From contig JAFOMB010000168.1 of the NCBI GenBank assembly GCA_017419065.1, positions 1-7,065 on the forward strand: a stretch of 7,065 nucleotides of DNA. The letters run 5' to 3'. Made by a program: the position numbers and the translations under genes. The DNA is from Erysipelotrichaceae bacterium. GTDB lineage: Bacteria > Bacillota_I > Bacilli_A > Erysipelotrichales > Erysipelotrichaceae. The stretch's first letter is position 1. Every line of letters begins with the position of its first letter. A model generated the notes under the pieces. That model was given only the letters and a program-made list of their open reading frames with translations. It did not search any database and was not told where the DNA came from. Below are positions 1 through 6,268 of this stretch, piece after piece.

Positions 1-716
1 TATCTGTCAACTACCGTCAGAACGAGGGAAGCGAGATCATCGATCTCTCTTCTTCGATCATCTCCGGTTCCTTTGATCTGACTTCCTATCATAAGGACAT
101 CACCTTCATCGAGAACCGCATCTCTCATGAAGACCTGCTTTCTCTGATAAACCAGGATCTCAAAGAAGGCTATGAGCTCGATGACATCCAGATCCTCACG
201 CCGATGTATAGAGGTGACTGGGGCATCGACAATCTGAACGTGCTCTTACAGAACACCTATAATCCGCGCTCTGTAGATAAAGCCGAACGCAATTCGGGAA
301 GGATGATTTTCCGGGTAGGGGACAAGATCCTGCAGCTGAAAAACCGGCCGAGCGAAGATGTCTACAACGGCGATATCGGGATACTTGAAGATATCGATAT
401 GAAGGAAAAGGAACTCATGGTCAACTACCAGGGCGTCTATGTCTTCTATTCCTTCGAGGAGACCAATGAGATCTCCCTGGCCTATGCCATGTCTGTCCAC
501 AAATCCCAGGGCAGCGAATACCCGGTGGTCTACTTCATCGTCTCGAGAAACAACGTGCACATGCTGAACAAAAATCTGATCTATACCGCCGTCTCCAGAG
601 CGAGAAAGAAACTCGTAATACTCGGAGAGGAAGATCTGCTCAAAGAGGGCATCCTGCACGCTCAGAGAAGGAGAAAGACGACCCTGACAAAAAGACTTCT
701 GGAAGAGGGAAAATGA
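1..716 (+). CDS. recD2: RecD2-family ATP-dependent DNA helicase, C-terminal part (5'-truncated)
   Basis: This is the last 237 residues of a superfamily 1B 5'-3' DNA helicase; the reading frame is open from base 3 and the start lies outside the window. RecD2 proteins of Firmicutes are usually 700-800 residues, so about two thirds is missing. Visible family landmarks are VNYRQNEGSEII near the left edge, LTPMYRGDWGIDNLN (from about 195), GDKILQLKNRP followed by VYNGDIG (from 318), VHKSQGSEYPVV (495-530) and YTAVSRARKK (582-611). The last two are the helicase motifs around the nucleotide-binding and arginine-finger region of the second RecA-like domain. RecD2 is known from B. subtilis and Deinococcus to work without RecBC in DNA repair and replication-fork maintenance. 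A place just upstream of alaS is the usual one in Bacillota. The stop codon (714-716) lies inside a terminator hairpin. Identity is very likely; nothing can be said of the N-terminus. Confidence 0.93.
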   Translation, partial: SVNYRQNEGSEIIDLSSSIISGSFDLTSYHKDITFIENRISHEDLLSLINQDLKEGYELDDIQILTPMYRGDWGIDNLNVLLQNTYNPRSVDKAERNSGRMIFRVGDKILQLKNRPSEDVYNGDIGILEDIDMKEKELMVNYQGVYVFYSFEETNEISLAYAMSVHKSQGSEYPVVYFIVSRNNVHMLNKNLIYTAVSRARKKLVILGEEDLLKEGILHAQRRRKTTLTKRLLEEGK

Positions 717-734
717 TATTCTCTCTTTCTTTTT
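701..734 (+). terminator. Intrinsic terminator of recD2, overlapping its stop codon
   Basis: Bases 701-711 (GGAAGAGGGAA) pair with 719-729 (TTCTCTCTTTC) in an uninterrupted 11-bp stem with two G-U pairs. The 7-nt loop holds the TGA stop, and five T residues (730-734) follow directly. The 5' arm is therefore recD2 coding sequence. The stem is only moderately GC-rich, so it may be leaky. If it works, it separates recD2 from alaS transcription. Confidence 0.6.
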
Positions 735-737
735 CTG

Positions 738-746
738 TGTTATTAT
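738..746 (+). promoter_or_regulatory. Candidate extended -10 promoter for the alaS T-box transcript
   Basis: TGTTATTAT reads as an extended -10 element: TG, one base, then TATTAT (741-746). No good -35 is present; the best-spaced hexamer, TTCTCT at 719-724, lies in the 3' arm of the recD2 terminator. Transcription would start about 750-753, right at the foot of T-box Stem I (751). That is a sensible place, but so tight that the first stem bases might be lost. The call rests on position and a short motif only. Confidence 0.45.
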
Positions 747-750
747 ATCT

Positions 751-947
751 AGGAAAGACGAGTAGCTGCTGAAATCTTCAAAGAGAGCGGATGGCCGGTG
801 TAAATCCGTAGGAGGCAGGCAGTGAAGCTACTTTCCTGGTACTGACTAATCCTCAGCGTATATCTGCGATAAAGATGAGAGTGCACGAAAGTGAACTAAG
901 GTGGTACCGCGTGATCACGTCCTTAGAGAGGACGTTTTATTTTTTTT
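751..947 (+). promoter_or_regulatory. T-box leader (riboswitch) sensing uncharged tRNA-Ala, upstream of alaS
   Basis: This leader RNA binds tRNA-Ala and lets transcription into alaS proceed when the tRNA is uncharged. Stem I closes with a perfect 7-bp helix, AGGAAAG (751-757) with CTTTCCT (831-837). The specifier loop on its 3' side reads GAAGCTA, giving GCT (827-829) as the alanine specifier codon. The distal part of Stem I shows the AGAGAG bulge (782-787) and a CGGAT/ATCCG hairpin (788-792/804-808). The conserved T-box element AACTAAGGTGGTACCGCG lies at 894-911. The antiterminator forms from CTAAGG (896-901) with CCTTAG (921-926), leaving the 7-nt bulge TGGTACC (902-908), then GCGT with ACGT (909-912/917-920). 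The TGGT of the bulge matches an ACCA acceptor end, as expected for tRNA-Ala. Specifier, acceptor match and downstream gene all agree on alanine. Confidence 0.95.
917..947 (+). terminator. T-box-controlled attenuator (terminator) before alaS
   Basis: ACGTCCT (917-923) pairs with AGGACGT (929-935) around a TAGAG loop, followed by a 12-base T-rich run (936-947, one A). The 5' arm overlaps the 3' strand of the antiterminator (917-926), so the two structures exclude each other. This is the expected off-state when charged tRNA-Ala is abundant. Confidence 0.93.
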
Positions 948-948
948 C

Positions 949-954
949 AGGAGG
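949..954 (+). promoter_or_regulatory. Ribosome binding site that fixes the alaS start at 964
   Basis: AGGAGG sits 9 nt before the ATG at 964. The frame is also open upstream to a GTG at 901, but that codon is part of the T-box bulge and the reading would run through the attenuator. The 964 start gives the normal AlaRS N-terminus. Confidence 0.9.
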
Positions 955-963
955 AAATTCTTT

Positions 964-3588
964 ATGAAACAGCTCACAGGCAATCAGGTAAGACAGATGT
1001 TCTTAGACTACTTCGTATCCAAGGGACATATGATCGAACCGGGGGCTTCTTTAGTCCCGGTCAATGACCCGACGCTCTTATGGATCAACGCCGGTGTCGC
1101 CGCCCTCAAGAAGTATCTGGACGGCAGAGAGAAGCCGCGCTGCAACCGCATCTGCAATGCCCAGAAGTGCATCCGCACCAATGATATCGAAAACGTCGGA
1201 AAGACCAGCCGTCACCACACCTTCTTTGAAATGCTGGGAAACTGGTCTATCGGCGATTACTTCAAGGAAGAATCCCTCAAGATGTCCTGGGAATTCCTGA
1301 CATCTCCGGAGTGGATCGGCTTTGATCCGAAGAGGATCTATGTCACCATCTATCCGGATGATGATGAATCCTACCGCATCTGGACGGAGGAGATCGGACT
1401 TGATCCATCTCACATCTTAAAGTCCTATGACAACTTCTGGGAGATCGGCGAAGGCCCATGTGGACCGGACTCCGAGATCTACTACGACAGAGGTCCGAAA
1501 TACGATCCGGAAGGCATCGGCGAAAGACTCTTCTTTGAAGAGATGGAGAACGACCGCTATATCGAAGTCTGGAACAACGTCTTCTCGCAATATGATGCCA
1601 AGGAAGGTGTCGACAGAAAAGACTACAAGGAACTTCCTCAGAAGAATATCGATACCGGTATGGGTCTCGAAAGACTGGTCTGCCTTATCCAGGACGGCGA
1701 GACCAATTTCGATACCGACCTCTTCTTACCGATCATCCACAAGACAGAAGAGTATACCGATGTCAAATACGCTGACAACAAGATGGCCTACCGTGTCATC
1801 GCTGACCATATCCGTACCTGCACATTCGCTTTGAGTGACGGTGCTTCCTTCTCCAATGAAGGCAGAGGCTACGTCTTAAGAAGAGTCCTCAGAAGAGCGA
1901 TGCGCTATGCCAGAAAACTCGGCATCAACAAGCCGTTCCTCTATGAACTCGTCGATACCGTCTGCGATATCATGAGAGACTTCTATCCGTATCTCGATGA
2001 AAAGAAAGACTTCGTCAAGAAACTCATCCTCAAGGAAGAACAGTCCTTCATCCAGACACTGGCCAATGGCGAAAAGATCCTCGAAGACGAACTCTCCAAG
2101 GTCAAGGGCGGCGCTCTGAGCGGTGAAGTCATCTTCAAGCTCTATGACACCTACGGCTTCCCGAAGGAGATGACAGTCGAATCCGCGGAAGAGAAGGGGA
2201 TCAAAGTCGATCTTGAAGGCTTTGAAGCCTGCATGAAGAAACAGAAAGAACTCGCCAGATCCTCCAGAACAGAAGCGGAATCCATGCACAACCAGTCCCA
2301 GGATCTCCTGGAATTCACGGAACCGTTCACATTCACCGGCTATGAATGCATGGAAGATGACGGCAAGGTCACCGGGCTCTTTATTGACGGGGCCCGCAGC
2401 GATGTCCTCAATGATGAAGGCGAAGTCACCTTAGACAAGTCCTGCTTCTATGCGGAAAGCGGTGGTCAGATCTACGATACCGGCGTCATGGAGAACGAGG
2501 ATACCAGACTCGTCGTCAAGGAAGTCAAGAAGGCTCCGAACGGTCAGTTCCTCCACCATGTCGTCGTGGAAAAGGGAAGTGTCAAAGAAGGAGACTGCTT
2601 CCACCTCGTTATCAACAAGGAAGACAGACGGAAGATCATGGCCAACCACTCTTCCCTCCATCTCCTGCAGAGTGCTTTAAAGAAGGTCTTGGGCAATCAC
2701 GTCGCCCAGGCCGGTTCCTTCGTCTGCAAAGACTACGGCCGTTTCGACTTCAACCACTTTGAAAAGATCTCTCCGGCTGATCTGGATAAGGTCGAAAGAC
2801 TCGTCAACACCTGGATCAACGAAGACTATCCGGTCAATACCCAGGTCCTCGATCTGGAAGAGGCCAAGAAACTCGATGCGATCGCCCTCTTCGATGAGAA
2901 GTATGAGGACAAGGTCCGTGTCGTCTCGATGGGTCCGGTATCCATGGAATTCTGCGGCGGTACCCATGCGAAGAATACCGGCGATCTGGGTTCCTTCAAG
3001 ATCAACTATGAAGAATCCATCGGTTCCGGTATCCGCCGAATCGAATGCTGCACCAAGATGGCTTCCTATGATGCCTTCAAGAGACTCGATGCCTCTTTGA
3101 AGAAGATCTCGGATGACCTCAAGGTCAAGAACTACGATCAGATCTCTGAGAGGATCGCCTCCCTCAAGGAAGACAACAGCTCTCTCAAGAGTGAAGTCGC
3201 CAAGCTGAAGGAGAGGGTCATGAACCTCGATGCGGATGCCTGTGTCGAAAAGGCAAAAGATAACGGCAGCTTCCGCTACCTCGTCATGAAGCTGAAAGAC
3301 AGCGAATACAATATGAAGGACTACGCAGCCATGCTGAGAAATAAGCTGGATGGCGGTATGGTCTTCCTCCTGAACGAAACATCTGACAAGTATTCCTATG
3401 TCGCCGCACTCGGAAACAAGGCGATCGAGAAGGGCTTAAAGGCCGGTGATCTTGTCAGAGAAGCCAGTGCTCTGGCCAATGGCAAGGGCGGCGGCAAGCC
3501 GGATCTCGCCCAGGCCGGTTCCGGCAATGCCGGCAATGCCGAAGAGATCCTCAAATGGGTCTCTTCCAAGGCGGAAGTCCTTTCCTAA
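964..3588 (+). CDS. alaS: Alanine--tRNA ligase (AlaRS)
   Basis: This cytoplasmic class II synthetase charges tRNA-Ala with alanine and hydrolyses Ser- and Gly-tRNA-Ala. The 874-residue protein has full family length. The catalytic domain shows NDPTLLWINAG near the N-terminus, SRHHTFFEMLGN (82-93, motif 2 region) and DTGMGLERL (230-238, motif 3). The editing domain carries the zinc set H562, H566, C664 and H668, matching the spacing of E. coli H564/H568/C666/H670. A lysine- and leucine-rich coiled-coil-like linker (about 705-760) leads to a C-terminal DHHA1-type domain with GKGGGKPDLAQAG (840-852). The HxxxH motif reads HSSLH rather than the common HTATH, so a leucine (565) replaces the usual threonine. 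Expression is under the tRNA-Ala T-box directly upstream. No terminator was seen before ireB, 43 nt downstream. Confidence 0.98.
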   Translation: MKQLTGNQVRQMFLDYFVSKGHMIEPGASLVPVNDPTLLWINAGVAALKKYLDGREKPRCNRICNAQKCIRTNDIENVGKTSRHHTFFEMLGNWSIGDYFKEESLKMSWEFLTSPEWIGFDPKRIYVTIYPDDDESYRIWTEEIGLDPSHILKSYDNFWEIGEGPCGPDSEIYYDRGPKYDPEGIGERLFFEEMENDRYIEVWNNVFSQYDAKEGVDRKDYKELPQKNIDTGMGLERLVCLIQDGETNFDTDLFLPIIHKTEEYTDVKYADNKMAYRVIADHIRTCTFALSDGASFSNEGRGYVLRRVLRRAMRYARKLGINKPFLYELVDTVCDIMRDFYPYLDEKKDFVKKLILKEEQSFIQTLANGEKILEDELSKVKGGALSGEVIFKLYDTYGFPKEMTVESAEEKGIKVDLEGFEACMKKQKELARSSRTEAESMHNQSQDLLEFTEPFTFTGYECMEDDGKVTGLFIDGARSDVLNDEGEVTLDKSCFYAESGGQIYDTGVMENEDTRLVVKEVKKAPNGQFLHHVVVEKGSVKEGDCFHLVINKEDRRKIMANHSSLHLLQSALKKVLGNHVAQAGSFVCKDYGRFDFNHFEKISPADLDKVERLVNTWINEDYPVNTQVLDLEEAKKLDAIALFDEKYEDKVRVVSMGPVSMEFCGGTHAKNTGDLGSFKINYEESIGSGIRRIECCTKMASYDAFKRLDASLKKISDDLKVKNYDQISERIASLKEDNSSLKSEVAKLKERVMNLDADACVEKAKDNGSFRYLVMKLKDSEYNMKDYAAMLRNKLDGGMVFLLNETSDKYSYVAALGNKAIEKGLKAGDLVREASALANGKGGGKPDLAQAGSGNAGNAEEILKWVSSKAEVLS
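3523..3540 (+). repeat. Two tandem copies of a 9-bp unit in the alaS 3' end
   Basis: GGCAATGCC occurs twice back to back and in frame, encoding Gly-Asn-Ala twice in the DHHA1 glycine-rich tail of AlaRS. Each unit is itself a palindrome apart from its central base. It may be a slippage duplication, but low-complexity Gly/Ala coding could give the same by chance. Confidence 0.6.
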
Positions 3589-3631
3589 GCCTGTAAAAAA
3601 GCGTAATATAAATAAGTAAGGAGGTGTTCTT

Positions 3632-3895
3632 ATGACAAATAAAATGTCCGCATCCCATACGATGCTTTTTACCTCGGAAGAGATCAAAAGAGAGAATATG
3701 AAACAGCTTCTCCTCTCTGTTCAGGAAGCCCTGACAGAAAGAGGATACAACGCTGTCAATCAGATCTCAGGCTACCTGATCTCCGGAGATCCGGCCTATA
3801 TTTCCAGCCATAAAAACGCCCGCAATAATATACAGCACGTCGAGCGTTTCGAGATCATCGAGGAACTGGTCCGCTTCTATCTGGAAAGCAAGTAG
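3632..3895 (+). CDS. ireB: IreB family regulatory phosphoprotein (UPF0297, YrzL-like)
   Basis: The 87-residue protein matches the IreB/UPF0297 family in length and in its core: LLLSVQEALTERGYNAVNQI, then GYLISGDPAYISSHKNARN, then a helical ERFEIIEELVRFYL tail. In Enterococcus faecalis IreB is a substrate of the Ser/Thr kinase IreK and a negative regulator of cephalosporin resistance. It is phosphorylated on threonines near its N-terminus. Here the N-terminal tail has T2, T10 and T14 (in HTMLFTSEE), which are plausible but unproven phosphosites. The start is supported by a near-perfect TAAGGAGGTG (3617-3626) 5 nt before the ATG. The alaS-ireB-ruvX-UPF0473 order is typical of Bacillota. The kinase itself is not in the window. 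Confidence 0.92.
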   Translation: MTNKMSASHTMLFTSEEIKRENMKQLLLSVQEALTERGYNAVNQISGYLISGDPAYISSHKNARNNIQHVERFEIIEELVRFYLESK

Positions 3896-4333
3896 ATGCG
3901 TTTACTCGGTTTGGATCTCGGATCCCGTACGATCGGGATCGCGCTTTCAGATTCGGCAGAATCCATGGCCCTCATGAAAGAGACTTTTCGTTTCGCCCAG
4001 GATGACTATGATGCCGCTCTGGACAGAGTGGAAGAATACGTCCAGGAATATGGGATAAAGGAAGTCGTCCTCGGCTTTCCGAAACACATGAACGGCGACA
4101 TCGGCGAAAAAGCACAGCTCTCCATCGACTTCAAAGATGCCATGGAGAAATATCTGGGGGTCAAAGTCTATCTCCAGGATGAACGTCTCACGACGGCTTC
4201 CTCTCTGAAGACGATCTCCTTAGAACTCGGCGGCAAGTCCAAGATGAGAAAGAGTCTCGTCGATCAGATGTCTGCTGCCAATATACTTCAGGATTTCCTG
4301 GATAGAAGGAAAAAGGAACATGTCGGAGAATAA
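3896..4333 (+). CDS. ruvX: Putative pre-16S rRNA nuclease / Holliday junction resolvase-like protein (YqgF/RuvX)
   Basis: The 145-residue protein has the RNase H-like fold markers of the YqgF family. These are LLGLDLGSRTIGIALSD at the N-terminus with D7, VVLGFPKHMNGDIG in the middle, DERLTT (95-100) with E96, and SLVDQMSAANILQDFLD near the C-terminus with D123. D7, E96 and D123 are the likely metal-binding acidic residues. The E. coli relative is implicated in maturing the 5' end of 16S rRNA; the Holliday-junction role suggested by the name is less well supported. The ATG follows the ireB stop with no spacer, and its weak SD (GGAAAG, 3883-3888) lies in the ireB end, suggesting translational coupling. 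Length is normal for the family. Confidence 0.93.
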   Translation: MRLLGLDLGSRTIGIALSDSAESMALMKETFRFAQDDYDAALDRVEEYVQEYGIKEVVLGFPKHMNGDIGEKAQLSIDFKDAMEKYLGVKVYLQDERLTTASSLKTISLELGGKSKMRKSLVDQMSAANILQDFLDRRKKEHVGE

Positions 4334-4556
4334 GATATACATCACAGATGACGAAGGCAAAGAGATCGAGATGAACATCTACTTTACCTTCGGTATGGAA
4401 GACAAGAACTATGTCGTCCTCTATGAGACGGGAAAGGAAGATGATCTCTATCCTTTCGCCTATGATGACGAGGGACATATCTACGCCGTAGAAGACGAAG
4501 AGACACTCGCCATGATCGAGGAAGTCGTCAGCGCATTTGAGGAAGAAAATCTATGA
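4320..4556 (+). CDS. yrzB: UPF0473 / DUF1292 family acidic small protein (YrzB-like), function unknown
   Basis: This is a 78-residue, strongly acidic protein with about 24 Asp/Glu against four Lys and no Arg. It has the DUF1292 pattern: an N-terminal ITDDEGKEIEMNIYFTF strand region, YVVLYETGKEDD and YPFAYDDEGHIYAVEDEET, then a short acidic helix. It has no signal peptide or membrane segment, so it should be cytosolic. No function is established for the family. Its constant place between ruvX and mltG, next to ireB, suggests a role near translation or cell-envelope signalling, but that is only association. The start overlaps the ruvX end by 14 nt, with AAGGA copies at 4306-4310 and 4313-4317. 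Its stop overlaps the mltG start in an ATGA. Confidence 0.9.
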   Translation: MSENKIYITDDEGKEIEMNIYFTFGMEDKNYVVLYETGKEDDLYPFAYDDEGHIYAVEDEETLAMIEEVVSAFEEENL

Positions 4557-5620
4557 AAAAGGCCGGAAAGATCATTCTGTGCATCGTCCTGTTTCTCCTG
4601 CTGATCGCCGGAGGTGCTTTTGCCTATGCGATGCACTCTCTTTCCCTCAACGATTATGAAGAAGGCACGCTGTTTACCGTCAATGAAGGAGATGTCGGCA
4701 GGCGTGTCTTTTCCAATCTCAAAGAAGACGGGATCATCAGAAACGACACAGTCGCCTATTACTATTCGAGACTGTCCCATCCATCCGATTTCAAAGCCGG
4801 CAAGTATCATCTGCCGAAGGGACTGGATATGAACTCTCTCATCGATTATCTCTCGGATTCCACCAACGCCTATCAGGAGACGGTCTCTATCCGCTTCCGG
4901 GAAGATGACAATCTCGAGATCATGGCCGGCAGGATCGAAGAAGCTCTCGGTATTTCCAAAGAAGATATCCTGGAATACTGGAACGGCAGTGCGGTCGATA
5001 CCTATATCAATGACTACGAATTCCTCACAGAGGACATCAAGGGAAGCGATATCCGCTACGCCTTAGAAGGCTACCTCTTCCCGGATACCTATGAGTTCTA
5101 TCTCGAAAGCTCCATGGATGATATCACCAGAAGGATGCTGGACAGGGGAGAGGAAGTCTATGAGAAATACCGCAGCGACTTCTCCGCTTCATCCCATTCC
5201 ATCCACGAGATCTATACGATGGCTTCCATCGTCCAGTATGAATCCGGTACCGATGACCAGAATGACATGTCCCATGTCGCCAGCGTCTTCTACAACCGTC
5301 TGGATGCAGGCATGCCATTGCAGTCCACGGTCACGGCCTGCTATGGCAGGGGACTGGACAAGGAAGGATGCCATCTGTACGGCGACCTCTATGAGACGAC
5401 CAAGGCTGAGAATGCCTATAACACCTATCTCTTCTACGGACTTCCTCCGGGACCTATCCTCTGTCCTGGTGAAAAGGCCATCTATGCGGCTCTCAATCCG
5501 ACCGACGACAAGGACTTCTATTTCGTCGGGGATCTGTGCGGAGGAAGCGGACACAACTACTTTGCGGAGACACTCGCTGAACACGAGCTCAATATAGAAA
5601 GGTACGTATCATGCAAGTAA
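4553..5620 (+). CDS. mltG: Endolytic murein transglycosylase MltG (YceG-like)
   Basis: MltG is a membrane-anchored lytic transglycosylase that cuts nascent peptidoglycan strands and so sets glycan length. The 355-residue protein begins with two lysines and one hydrophobic segment (about 7-25), leaving the rest outside the membrane. A LysM-like subdomain (FTVNEGDVGRRVFSNL onward) comes next, then the YceG catalytic domain with GYLFPDTYEF (173-182), ASIVQYES with the probable catalytic E230, VASVFYNRL (242-250), LPPGPI (297-302) and the C-terminal GSGHNYFAETLAEH. The usual motif around the catalytic residue is ASIIEKE, so QYE is a mild variant. Five cysteines (263, 273, 304, 329, 354) lie in the extracellular part, which is uncommon for Firmicute surface proteins. 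It starts in an ATGA overlap with the UPF0473 gene; the SD is GAGGA (4539-4543). Confidence 0.94.
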   Translation: MKKAGKIILCIVLFLLLIAGGAFAYAMHSLSLNDYEEGTLFTVNEGDVGRRVFSNLKEDGIIRNDTVAYYYSRLSHPSDFKAGKYHLPKGLDMNSLIDYLSDSTNAYQETVSIRFREDDNLEIMAGRIEEALGISKEDILEYWNGSAVDTYINDYEFLTEDIKGSDIRYALEGYLFPDTYEFYLESSMDDITRRMLDRGEEVYEKYRSDFSASSHSIHEIYTMASIVQYESGTDDQNDMSHVASVFYNRLDAGMPLQSTVTACYGRGLDKEGCHLYGDLYETTKAENAYNTYLFYGLPPGPILCPGEKAIYAALNPTDDKDFYFVGDLCGGSGHNYFAETLAEHELNIERYVSCK

Positions 5621-6249
5621 AGAAACCTGTCCTGATCGGCATCGCCGGCGGTTCTGCTTCCGGCAAGACTTCCATTGCCAGAAAACTCTATTCGACCTTT
5701 GATAAGACGAATTCCGTCAATATCATCAAGGAAGACGACTACTATAAAGACCAGTCCCATCTCTCCATGGAAGAAAGAGTCAAGACCAACTATGACCATC
5801 CGTTTGCCTTTGACCACGATCTTCTCCTGGAACAGCTCGATGAGCTGATCGAAGGCAGAAGCATCCTGAAGCCGACCTATGACTATACGATCCACACCAG
5901 GAGCGATATCGTGGAGGAAGTACTTCCGACTGATGTCATCATCCTGGAAGGACTCTTCGTTCTTGAAAACAAGAATGTCCGTGACAAGCTCGACATCAAG
6001 ATCTTTGTCGATACCCCGGCAGACGAGCGCTTCATCAGAAGACTGAGAAGAGATATCTCCGAAAGAGGAAGGACCATCGATTCCGTCATCACCCAGTATC
6101 TGACAACTGTCAAACCTATGCATGATGAGTTCGTGGAACCGTCCAAGAGATATGCCGATCTCATCGTTCCGGAAGGCGGCAGGAATCAGGTCGCCATCGA
6201 TCTGCTGACAACCAAAATCAGTAGTATTCTGTCTGAAAAAATGATATAA
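5611..6249 (+). CDS. udk: Uridine kinase (uridine/cytidine kinase)
   Basis: This cytosolic enzyme phosphorylates uridine and cytidine to UMP and CMP in pyrimidine salvage. The 212-residue length is normal. Visible motifs are the P-loop GGSASGKTS (13-21), EDDYYKDQ, NYDHPFAFD (60-68) and PTYDYTIHTR for nucleoside binding. These are followed by VIILEGLFVL (Walker B-like region), the arginine-rich lid R140-R154 (RRLRRDISERGR) and the C-terminal KPMHDEFVEPSKRYADLIVPEGG. The gene overlaps the mltG end by 10 nt, with GAAAGG (5597-5602) as SD, implying coupled translation. In B. subtilis several genes (yrrM, yrrN, yrrO) lie between mltG and udk; here they are absent. The stop TAA is part of a perfect TATAAT hexamer. 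Confidence 0.95.
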   Translation: MQVKKPVLIGIAGGSASGKTSIARKLYSTFDKTNSVNIIKEDDYYKDQSHLSMEERVKTNYDHPFAFDHDLLLEQLDELIEGRSILKPTYDYTIHTRSDIVEEVLPTDVIILEGLFVLENKNVRDKLDIKIFVDTPADERFIRRLRRDISERGRTIDSVITQYLTTVKPMHDEFVEPSKRYADLIVPEGGRNQVAIDLLTTKISSILSEKMI

Positions 6250-6250
6250 T
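6242..6250 (+). promoter_or_regulatory. Candidate extended -10 promoter at the udk end, before greA
   Basis: TGATATAAT is a perfect extended -10 (TG, one base, TATAAT at 6245-6250). No convincing -35 is visible: TAGTAT at 6222-6227 has the right 17-bp spacing but little resemblance. The start point would fall near 6257, inside the greA SD, giving a leader of about 12 nt. Since the hexamer also holds the udk stop codon, it may be accidental. Confidence 0.35.
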
Positions 6251-6268
6251 CGCTCAGGAGGTGAAACA

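Noticed and set aside
901..963. N-terminal extension of alaS by 21 codons from a GTG
   Set aside because: The GTG is inside the T-box bulge and the extension would translate through the attenuator. The ATG at 964 has an AGGAGG 9 nt upstream and gives the usual AlaRS N-terminus.
1427..1834. 135-codon plus-strand frame inside alaS
   Set aside because: It is an out-of-frame reading of a well-conserved synthetase domain, with Ser/Thr/Arg-rich low-complexity sequence and no SD.
3589..3631. Possible promoter in the alaS-ireB gap (TAATAT at 3604-3609)
   Set aside because: The hexamer is a weak -10 in an AT-rich spacer and no -35 could be found at a suitable distance. Only the SD is convincing here.
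5091..5597. 168-codon plus-strand frame inside mltG
   Set aside because: It is an alternative frame of the conserved YceG catalytic domain, rich in Ser, Pro and Arg with no family resemblance.
5557..6123. 188-codon open frame on the minus strand across udk
   Set aside because: It mirrors the udk reading frame, where heavy use of codons ending in C and A keeps the opposite strand free of stops. No recognisable motif or ribosome site was seen. The same applies to the shorter minus-strand frames over alaS, mltG and recD2.
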